The position numbers were made by a program, and so were the translations under genes. This document shows positions 1 to 4,549 of a stretch of DNA of 5,041 nt, in pieces. The stretch is from Mariprofundus sp. (GTDB lineage Bacteria > Pseudomonadota > Zetaproteobacteria > Mariprofundales > Mariprofundaceae). The stretch lies in assembly GCA_030951095.1 (NCBI GenBank), contig JAUZQI010000179.1:1-5041 (forward strand), read 5' to 3'. The stretch's first letter is position 1. Each line of letters begins with the position of its first letter. Under the pieces are notes generated by a model. That model saw only the letters and a program-made list of their open reading frames with translations. It was not told the origin of the DNA and searched no databases.

Positions 1-184
1 ATTCCCCATCATCAATAAGCAGTTTGACCCAGTCATGCGTCAAATACAGCCAGACAGGAAACAGCACATCGAAAACCATAATGCAACTCATTAGCCTGAT
101 ATGCAGAATATGATTTTTTTTCACCAGCCAGGCAACAGCAAGAACGACAAAACTGATCAGGACAATCATCACAGATAACGGCAT
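1..184 (-). CDS. Membrane protein of unknown function, N-terminal part (runs off window)
   Basis: An open frame starts at the ATG at 184 and is still open after 61 codons at the left edge, so only the N-terminus is visible. An AGGG Shine-Dalgarno-like core lies at 195-192, 7 bases before the start. Residues 2-21 form a hydrophobic helix (PLSVMIVLISFVVLAVAWLV), followed by KKNH. A second helix at about residues 31-48 (LMSCIMVFDVLFPVWLYL) is followed by THDW. Histidines at 25, 28 and 50 sit at helix ends, as is common in small haem- or quinone-associated membrane proteins. I do not recognise the family with confidence. A DUF420-like or cytochrome-associated membrane protein is possible, but this rests on style and on the oxidase-related neighbours. 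It is divergent from the CcoN-like gene with 107 bases between the starts, so the two may share regulation. Confidence 0.6.
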   Translation of the reverse strand, partial: MPLSVMIVLISFVVLAVAWLVKKNHILHIRLMSCIMVFDVLFPVWLYLTHDWVKLLIDDGE

Positions 185-224
185 GGCCGCACCCTATGCG
201 AACAGAACATGATTGCACCATGCC

Positions 225-252
225 TTGTTCCCCACGTATTTATTAATATAGT
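225..252 (+). promoter_or_regulatory. Candidate sigma-70-like promoter for the CcoN-like gene
   Basis: TTGTTC at 225-230 and TATAGT at 247-252 are separated by 16 bases inside an AT-rich patch in an otherwise GC-richer divergent region. Transcription would start near 259, leaving a leader of about 33 bases before the ATG at 292. This is a visual match to consensus only. I see no convincing FNR-type TTGAT-N4-ATCAA site in this region. Confidence 0.4.
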
Positions 253-291
253 TACCTTGCAAGCCATGATTCGAGCGCTAGTCTGCCCGCC

Positions 292-819
292 ATGTCCAAG
301 CCAGCCCCCAACGAACACCTTTATCTTGTAAAATTTCTCATCATGTCGGTCGTGTCTTTTTTCATCGGCACCGTCCACGGTCTGTTACAGGTGATTCCAG
401 CCGTACGCGCATGGCTGGATTCAATCGGTAGTCCCTATGGCGGCCCCGGCCACATGATTGATCCGCTGGCTCATGCCCATATCAATCTGGTGGGCGGTGT
501 CACTATTCTCGGCATGGCCGTGACTTATTATATGTTACCAAAAATAACAGGCAAACCGATTCATTCGCACCGACTGGCCGAACATTCGTTCTGGTGGACC
601 ACCATCGGTGTGTCGGGATTTTATATCTCTCTGCTTATTTTCGGCTTCATCGAAGGCAACCTGTGGCTCACTGACCCCGCACTGGTTCCCGCAGTACACA
701 AGTATTATGGCCCGGTCATATCCTTTGTCGCTTCAATACTGGCCGTAGGCTTCTGGGTCTATCTGGCCAATGTGATGATGACCCTGAAAGACATCTACAA
801 AAAAACGCCTGAAGGATAA
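292..819 (+). CDS. Standalone CcoN-like protein: only the C-terminal helices of cbb3 oxidase subunit I
   Basis: The 175-residue membrane protein has four predicted helices, at about residues 11-36, 63-83, 98-120 and 138-163. The stretch from FLIMSVVSFFIGTVHG through AHAHINLVGG, YYMLPKITGK and RLAEHSFWWTTIGVSGF parallels the last helices of cbb3 oxidase subunit I, where HVHSGALGW precedes YHLIPRLFGR and a HFWLATIG-type helix. H61-A62-H63 therefore occupies the place of the His-x-His pair that in haem-copper oxidases ligates the high-spin and low-spin haems from helix X. CcoN is about 470 residues or more. This protein lacks the helix II haem ligand, the CuB histidines and the active-site tyrosine helix, so it cannot be a complete oxidase subunit. 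The frame is intact, with its own start and a tandem TAA TAA stop, so it looks like a real short gene, not a decayed one. The ATG at 292 has no evident Shine-Dalgarno; an in-frame TAA at 244 limits any upstream start. A bis-His haem protein or partner subunit is an inference. Confidence 0.8.
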   Translation: MSKPAPNEHLYLVKFLIMSVVSFFIGTVHGLLQVIPAVRAWLDSIGSPYGGPGHMIDPLAHAHINLVGGVTILGMAVTYYMLPKITGKPIHSHRLAEHSFWWTTIGVSGFYISLLIFGFIEGNLWLTDPALVPAVHKYYGPVISFVASILAVGFWVYLANVMMTLKDIYKKTPEG

Positions 820-825
820 TAAGCC

Positions 826-1347
826 ATGCGACTTCAATGCGGTTGTCCCTCCGAATATCCCGATTGGCATGGCAAGGATATCGATCTCGGAGCAACGCTG
901 GTACACGAACAGGGCAGCGCTATGTTTTTTCACATGCCCATTGGCTTCGAGGCATGTCTGGATCGGCAACATCATGATATCGGGAACCTGGGGCTCAATG
1001 AACAATGGCCCGGATTTGTACTGGCCGAATCAGCCATATTTCGCGGGCGCATTCTGGCTCTGCTCAGTGAAGACAATTCACCGGCCCGTAAAACCTGCCG
1101 TTTGAAGAATCCGTACATGCTGCGCGTGCAGTTATTTAAAGGAAATATCAAAGACATTAAAACAGCCATTCGACAAATGCAGTCAGAACTGTTTGATGAA
1201 GGTCGCATGCCCAAAAACCTGTTCCTGAGCTATCTCACCTGCCCGCGCTGCCAGCAAGAACGTGGTGGCACCCTGATCATGCTGCTGCGCCACTGGGTAA
1301 AAAGCCCCAAGCTCGAACAACGCCTGGCCAAACAACGTCAGCAGTGA
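826..1347 (+). CDS. Conserved-looking hypothetical protein with CxC and CPxC motifs
   Basis: The 173-residue protein is soluble-looking, with no signal peptide and no clear membrane helix. It starts 6 bases after the CcoN-like stop. A GAAGGA Shine-Dalgarno sequence at 811-816, 9 bases upstream of the ATG, lies inside the previous gene's last codons, so the two are almost certainly cotranscribed. Visible features are C5-G-C7 followed by PSEYPDWHGKDIDL, FFHMPIGFE near residues 35-42, and C139-P-R-C142 followed by QQERGG. The C-terminus is basic (KLEQRLAKQRQQ). Paired cysteines at both ends could form a metal or redox site, but this is inference from spacing alone. I do not recognise a named family. 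Tight linkage to a haem-ligand-bearing membrane protein suggests a role in its assembly or metal supply, or as a cytoplasmic partner. Confidence 0.75.
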   Translation: MRLQCGCPSEYPDWHGKDIDLGATLVHEQGSAMFFHMPIGFEACLDRQHHDIGNLGLNEQWPGFVLAESAIFRGRILALLSEDNSPARKTCRLKNPYMLRVQLFKGNIKDIKTAIRQMQSELFDEGRMPKNLFLSYLTCPRCQQERGGTLIMLLRHWVKSPKLEQRLAKQRQQ

Positions 1348-1353
1348 GGTGTC

Positions 1354-1375
1354 AGGTGTAAAAGCCTTTACACTT
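1354..1375. terminator. Hairpin between convergent genes, possible bidirectional terminator
   Basis: GTGTAAA (1356-1362) and TTTACAC (1367-1373) form a perfect 7-bp stem around a 4-base AGCC loop. On the plus-strand transcript it can be extended by a G-U and an A-U pair to 1354/1375. It lies in the 27-base gap between the convergent stops at 1347 and 1375. The stem is AT-rich and no strong U-run follows it on either strand, so terminator function is uncertain. Confidence 0.4.
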
Positions 1376-1752
1376 TACTTGCCAACATCACTTTTAAAAT
1401 AAGCAATCAGATCAGCGCGATCTCTGGCTGCGATTGACGGCATACTCATGCGTGTATTGGGTTTGATTTTGCGCGGCCCGCTCAACCATGCCTCCAGCGC
1501 CGCATCATCCCAGACTTCAAATGGTACGCCGATAATAGTTGGTGCCCGGCCATAAACCCCTTTCAGGCCGGGGCCGATGCTACGAGCATGGGAATCCAGA
1601 TGGTGGCATGGCATACATCGCACAGTCGCCACCACCTTGCCACGCGCTGCATCAACAGCTTGATTATCTGTAGCGTGGGCGTCGGCAGCCAGAATAGCAG
1701 TGCAAAATGGAGAAAACAGCGCGATATATATTATAGCTATAAAGCGGGGCAT
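1375..1752 (-). CDS. Secreted class I monohaem cytochrome c
   Basis: The 125-residue periplasmic c-type cytochrome is the last gene of the coupled operon. Residues 1-22 are a Sec signal peptide (MPRFIAIIYIALFSPFCTA), with cleavage likely near residues 24-27. The haem motif is C46-M-P-C-H50. GPGLKGVYGR follows at about 60-69, and NTRMSMPS at about 99-106 supplies the distal axial methionine (Met102 or Met104). The C-terminal helix ARDRADLIAYFK is typical of small class I cytochromes c. I chose the ATG at 1752, whose first base is the last base of the preceding gene's TGA (TGATG). A TTG three bases upstream is possible but unnecessary. No strong Shine-Dalgarno is seen, which fits translational coupling. 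The protein probably shuttles electrons to or from the membrane components encoded upstream; the partner cannot be read from the sequence. Confidence 0.9.
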   Translation of the reverse strand: MPRFIAIIYIALFSPFCTAILAADAHATDNQAVDAARGKVVATVRCMPCHHLDSHARSIGPGLKGVYGRAPTIIGVPFEVWDDAALEAWLSGPRKIKPNTRMSMPSIAARDRADLIAYFKSDVGK

Positions 1753-2129
1753 CAATGCGCCGGTGGTGCGAGAGCAAAAATGATTTCACCCTGCTCGCCC
1801 CGGCGGGTCAAACGCACATACAAATGATCGTGCTCAATATCGCTCACAGGCAAGGCGCGGCGGAATACGCCCAGCGCCCCGTCCGGCATGGCCTGTTTCC
1901 AACCGGAGTGCTCGGTATGCACTTCCACCAATAAATCGTTCACAAAGCCGCGCTGCTGATGGTTGGCGATCAACAAGAATTCATTCATACCAACACGTGC
2001 CGGCGTCGGCTGCGTTTCCATGCTGATCGTAATATCCTGCCAGCTTTGCGGCTTGGGCGACCAGGATTGCTCATCCGCCGAGCAGGCGGACATCAGCAAC
2101 GCAAGCAGGTACACGCCCATCAATCGCAT
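1752..2129 (-). CDS. FixH/YtkA-like periplasmic lipoprotein
   Basis: The 125-residue protein begins MRLMGVYLLALLMSAC, a lipoprotein signal with the lipidated cysteine at C16 (lipobox M-S-A-C, slightly off consensus at -3). The body reads as a small beta-sandwich: DITISMETQPTPARVGMNEF, then VNDLLVEVHTEHSGW, PDGALGVFRRALPV and DHLYVRLTRRG. The order 'P-x-x-x-G-x-N-x-F ... G-x-F/Y ... V-x-V' resembles FixH/YtkA-type domains found beside oxidase and copper-handling genes. This assignment is moderate, by pattern only. The frame stays open upstream to an ATG at 2309, but that extension overlaps the cytochrome gene in another frame and lacks a signal peptide. The ATG at 2129 has an AGGGA Shine-Dalgarno sequence and shares its A with the upstream TGA. 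Its place in a ccoG-led operon recalls the FixG-FixH pairing. Confidence 0.75.
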   Translation of the reverse strand: MRLMGVYLLALLMSACSADEQSWSPKPQSWQDITISMETQPTPARVGMNEFLLIANHQQRGFVNDLLVEVHTEHSGWKQAMPDGALGVFRRALPVSDIEHDHLYVRLTRRGEQGEIIFALAPPAH

Positions 2130-2443
2130 CAACTTCCCTCCGCCGTGGCTGCATTGCGTACCAGATAATCGCGCACCACCGTCATATCCGCCGCCATCAT
2201 CGGTGCGATTCGGCGCTGCACACGATGCTGTTGCATACGCGCAATCACGCTCGGCCATTCCGGAGCCGTATGCGCCGTGGTTCTGGGCGGCACATGGCAT
2301 TCCGAGCACTGCGCCTGATAATTTTGAAAAGCAGGGCTATCCATTTCCGGGTAATCCACAGTCTGCCTGGGACTATTACCCGGATCGCAAGCCGCCAAAA
2401 CCATCGCCAATAATCCCGCTAACAGCGCCGAAACTAAGCTCAT
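2129..2443 (-). CDS. Monohaem cytochrome c lipoprotein
   Basis: The 104-residue protein has a lipoprotein signal ending in V-L-A-A-C19, so it should be anchored to a membrane facing the periplasm. One haem c site is visible, C46-S-E-C-H50. It is followed by VPPRTTAHTAPEWPSVIARM and then PMMAADMTVVRDYL. W63 with the R-M pair at 69-70 resembles small cytochromes whose distal methionine lies in a W-x-x-V-x-x-R-M segment. Met82, Met83 and Met87 are alternatives, so the sixth ligand is not certain. The start ATG at 2443 lies inside the preceding gene's end (ATGA, 4-base overlap) and has no good Shine-Dalgarno of its own, so it is translationally coupled. The N-terminal anchor distinguishes it from the freely secreted cytochrome two genes downstream, suggesting a fixed donor/acceptor plus a mobile carrier. 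That pairing is inference. Confidence 0.85.
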   Translation of the reverse strand: MSLVSALLAGLLAMVLAACDPGNSPRQTVDYPEMDSPAFQNYQAQCSECHVPPRTTAHTAPEWPSVIARMQQHRVQRRIAPMMAADMTVVRDYLVRNAATAEGS

Positions 2444-2868
2444 TTATGCTGACCGCCGTGACCGGGCATATCAATATCATCATCTTCGTGATCTGAATCC
2501 AAGTGACCACCACGATCTGTGCCGTACAGATTGGTCATAAAAAAGACCACGCTGCCAGCCACGATGAAGTAGAGCACTGCATACAGATGTCCCATGGTAA
2601 ACCACGGACGCGCATGGCCAGGCCGATCCCCCCAGAATGGGAGCGACAAACCAAACGCGACAACCAACACGCCGACAATCACGGCATAAAACCATTTGGG
2701 AACCCGCTTCTGGGATTTTGGAATATTCTCAACCAGCTCCCAGTCATCCATGCCCCGCTTTTCCAGACGATCCGCATCAGACTCATAGCCATAATGATCA
2801 TCAGGCGTCTTGCCCCATTCCACTTTAGCGGCTTTCATCGGCTTCTGAACTTCATTCTTCTCTGTCAT
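2440..2868 (-). CDS. Two-helix membrane protein with His/Asp-rich tail, possible CcoP-anchor-like subunit
   Basis: From the ATG at 2868 the product has 142 residues. GAGGTG at 2878-2873 is a good Shine-Dalgarno sequence for this start. An in-frame ATG at 2907 would add 13 residues reading through the inverted repeat and is less likely. The N-terminal 55 residues are soluble and charged, with DDHYGYESDADRLEKRG. Two helices follow at about 59-78 (WFYAVIVGVLVVAFGLSLPF) and 88-106 (ending VVFFMTNLYG). The tail is HLDSDHEDDDIDMPGHGGQH, with histidines at 112, 117, 127 and 131. The segment DDWELVENIPKSQKRVPKWF followed by a helix recalls the N-terminal anchor of CcoP/FixP (DGI-E-NNPLPRWW then helix), but there is no CxxCH here. 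The tail could bind Cu or another metal. I do not recognise a named family, and the CcoP comparison is tentative. Confidence 0.75.
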   Translation of the reverse strand: MTEKNEVQKPMKAAKVEWGKTPDDHYGYESDADRLEKRGMDDWELVENIPKSQKRVPKWFYAVIVGVLVVAFGLSLPFWGDRPGHARPWFTMGHLYAVLYFIVAGSVVFFMTNLYGTDRGGHLDSDHEDDDIDMPGHGGQHK

Positions 2869-2893
2869 TTCACACCTCACAAGAAAACCTTTT

Positions 2894-2999
2894 ACCACAG
2901 AGTACACAGAGGATAGTCAAAATCGATAACCACCGAATCCGGCTCTCCACCTCAATAGAGTATCTGGTTTACTCTGTGAAACTATGCGTACTCTGTGGT
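2894..2999. repeat. Short inverted-repeat element of the CACAGAG type
   Basis: ACCACAGAGTAC at 2894-2905 and its exact reverse complement GTACTCTGTGGT at 2988-2999 bound a segment of about 106 bp that fills most of the gap between the CcoG-like stop and the next gene. Each arm carries a second copy of the core: CACAGAG recurs just inside the left arm (about 2905-2911), and TTTACTCTGTG at 2968-2978 lies inside the right arm. The interior is not obviously coding. Such CACAGAG/CTCTGTG inverted repeats occur dispersed in several proteobacterial genomes. Here the element separates the operon's first gene from the rest, and its left arm lies only 26 bases upstream of the start at 2868. A minus-strand TTGACT at 2920-2915 lies inside it, but I see no good -10 partner. 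Confidence 0.7.
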
Positions 3000-3016
3000 G
3001 AAATGCCTTTAACTAT

Positions 3017-4330
3017 TCACCCGCCCGGCGCGAAGTGCGTCACATCGAACACATCCGACCAGCCATCATCCGCACGGGCAAACACGCGGAAACGATATAA
3101 ACCCTTGGTTAGCGATTCATTGATGTGCAGCTTCACATCCTGCCTTCCAGCTGTCTCAAAATGCACCGTGTTTTTTTCCAGTTGATACACCCCGTCATCA
3201 AGCCCCTCGATACGGAACGTAATATCAGTCGGGTGATAAAGCTTATGCGCCACATTAATACGATAATCCAGTATCTTCGCGCCGTGCCATGCCTCGCTGC
3301 GATAAACCGAAAATTCATCGCTCTGGTACCCCACGATACCGATTACAAAGAATGCGCCCCCCAACAGCGTAGCCATGGACGATGCTTTGGCACGGGAAAA
3401 AAATGAGGCGACAGAGCCTCTATTCTCACCATGTCTGTCTTCTGCCCCCAACACAAAACTGAGCAGTCCAGGGCCGTGCATTTTTTTACTCTTGCTGTGC
3501 AATGCGTCACAGGCTGTCACACATTCGCCGCAATTGACGCAGGAATCAAACACTGCCGTCTGGCGTGGATCAATATCCAGAAAACAGGAATCGACGCAAT
3601 AATGACAGCTTGCACAGTGATCGCTGCGACTGGCGTCATAATGAATATGCAGTGTTTCGCGGGTCTTGAACGAATGCTGCCAGACCCGGTAAATGCACAT
3701 ATATTTGCACATCAGATGCCTGATCACGGAAATATCGAGCAGAAACACCGCCACGCAAACCATATAAATCCAGTATAAACTACCTGCCAGTTGCGCATCT
3801 TCGGAAAACGTCACAAACGACCAGATCGCGGAAGGCGGAAAAAAGTAGAGCAATGGAATCAAGGCATACAACATGGACGGCAATAGCAAACCGATGCCCA
3901 GCAACAGATAATTCAGCACCGATTGCCGGCGCACCGCCACATGCATCTCATCACCGCTCATATCCATCATCTCGGCGCGACGTCCCAACAATTTATAGGT
4001 TAACATATTGGCATATTCCGATGCCGTATTCTGCGGGCACATCCAGCCACAAAAAATCGAACCGACCAGCGAATACATCATCACCAACAGGCTGGCGATA
4101 AACACCCAGAATCCCATGACAATAAAGATATCGGAGAACCAGATCTGCCGATCCAACAGAATAAACCCGCCTGCTGCCACATCAATTCGGAACAGGCCTG
4201 AGGTTGGAATCAGTACCAGAATCAACAGTGTCAGATACTGAACAACGCGACGAGCCGGATGTAATATGGTCGCTCCCGGTACATGTTCCTGTTGAATGGG
4301 AATTTGTTTTAACGCTTCATTAGCCGACAT
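3017..4330 (-). CDS. ccoG: CcoG/FixG-like membrane ferredoxin (two [4Fe-4S]), divergent
   Basis: The 437-residue protein matches the CcoG/FixG/RdxA layout. TM helices are at about 31-50, 66-88, 137-162, 185-205 and 318-334. C94-G-W-M-C98-P-Q sits after the second helix, and C208-K-Y-M-C212 before the soluble part. Two 4Fe-4S motifs follow, C239-x2-C242-x2-C245-x3-C249 and C264-x2-C267-x2-C270-x3-C274. A C-terminal beta domain of about 350-425 (DYRINVAHKLYHPTDITFRI) resembles the FixG C-terminal Ig-like domain. CcoG assists cbb3 oxidase copper delivery, probably by reducing Cu(II). Deviations from usual CcoG are CPQNTASE where CPQTVWTE is typical, MCIY for MCPY, Phe for Pro after the fourth cysteine, and no basic GKRKKG-like linker before the first cluster; it is also somewhat short. 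The ATG at 4330 has GGAGGT at 4347-4342 with a long 11-base spacing. As first gene of the minus-strand run it may serve the cytochromes below it. A related NapH/NosR-style electron-transfer role is the alternative. Confidence 0.85.
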   Translation of the reverse strand: MSANEALKQIPIQQEHVPGATILHPARRVVQYLTLLILVLIPTSGLFRIDVAAGGFILLDRQIWFSDIFIVMGFWVFIASLLVMMYSLVGSIFCGWMCPQNTASEYANMLTYKLLGRRAEMMDMSGDEMHVAVRRQSVLNYLLLGIGLLLPSMLYALIPLLYFFPPSAIWSFVTFSEDAQLAGSLYWIYMVCVAVFLLDISVIRHLMCKYMCIYRVWQHSFKTRETLHIHYDASRSDHCASCHYCVDSCFLDIDPRQTAVFDSCVNCGECVTACDALHSKSKKMHGPGLLSFVLGAEDRHGENRGSVASFFSRAKASSMATLLGGAFFVIGIVGYQSDEFSVYRSEAWHGAKILDYRINVAHKLYHPTDITFRIEGLDDGVYQLEKNTVHFETAGRQDVKLHINESLTKGLYRFRVFARADDGWSDVFDVTHFAPGG

Positions 4331-4370
4331 CGGCGCACTTTACCTCCAGCCTATACGAACATAAACAAAA

Positions 4371-4391
4371 AAGAGTGCTTCGGTCACTTTT
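4371..4391 (-). promoter_or_regulatory. Terminator-like hairpin with U-tail in the leader of the CcoG-like gene
   Basis: On the minus-strand transcript, AAGTG-A-C-CGAA-G-CACT folds into a short stem with a CGAA loop and one bulged base, followed by CTTTTTTGTTT. Read on the plus strand it is AGTGC-TTCG-GTCACT, with a C(UUCG)G tetraloop. No gene ends here, since the neighbours are divergent. An attenuator in the ccoG leader is therefore more natural than a gene-end terminator. The stem is short, and it would act only if transcription starts upstream of it, so this is tentative. The best minus-strand promoter I can see (GTGACC at 4387-4382, TATGTT at 4363-4358, spacing 18) is weak and would overlap it. 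Confidence 0.25.
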
Positions 4392-4401
4392 AAAAATAAG
4401 G

Positions 4402-4413
4402 CAGGGATCCCTG
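4402..4413. promoter_or_regulatory. 12-bp perfect palindrome, possible operator
   Basis: CAGGGATCCCTG is a perfect 12-base palindrome in the divergent region between the CcoG-like and CBS genes. It is directly followed by a further GATCC at 4413-4417. Its symmetry and location fit a dimeric regulator site, but I recognise no specific regulator. Chance palindromes of this length occur about once per several kilobases. Confidence 0.3.
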
Positions 4414-4469
4414 ATCCTCCCCCACGATTCCATTTTTTGTGAGGTAATGCGACCCGGGGATCAATAGAG

Positions 4470-4497
4470 TTGAGCTTCATGATATTGGGTATATAAT
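4470..4497 (+). promoter_or_regulatory. Sigma-70-like promoter of the CBS-domain gene
   Basis: TTGAGC at 4470-4475 and a perfect TATAAT at 4492-4497 are spaced by 16 bases. Predicted transcription start is near 4504, giving a leader of about 46 bases. A small inverted repeat, TCAA-N5-TTGA at 4461-4473, overlaps the -35 and could be a repressor half-site pair; that is speculative. Confidence 0.65.
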
Positions 4498-4549
4498 CGT
4501 AGGCGCACGATGTCCGTTCCTGTACAGACTGATTTAATAGGAGATGTGT

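Noticed and set aside
2130..2309. Upstream 60-residue extension of the FixH/YtkA-like lipoprotein frame to an ATG at 2309
   Set aside because: It overlaps the cytochrome c lipoprotein gene in another frame, has low-complexity Gly/Cys content, and would bury the clear lipoprotein signal and the TGATG-coupled start at 2129.
1963..2496. Plus-strand 177-codon open frame
   Set aside because: It lies antisense to three well-supported genes (cytochrome, lipoprotein, end of membrane protein). Its translation is rich in Pro/Ser with no domain signature, typical of a shadow frame.
2869..2907. Longer start at 2907 for the two-helix membrane protein
   Set aside because: The 13 extra residues are encoded by the inverted-repeat arm. 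The ATG at 2868 has a good GAGGTG Shine-Dalgarno sequence.
2503..2916. Plus-strand 137-codon open frame
   Set aside because: It is antisense to the two-helix membrane protein gene, with no recognisable motif or ribosome binding site.
2952..2961. TCAATAGAGT occurs both here and at 4461-4470, in two intergenic regions
   Set aside because: A shared 10-mer is expected several times by chance in 5 kb, and the flanks do not match.
4469..4486. Possible FNR-type site near TTGAGCTTCATGAT
   Set aside because: The second half-site ATGAT does not match ATCAA, and TTGAGC is better explained as the -35 element.
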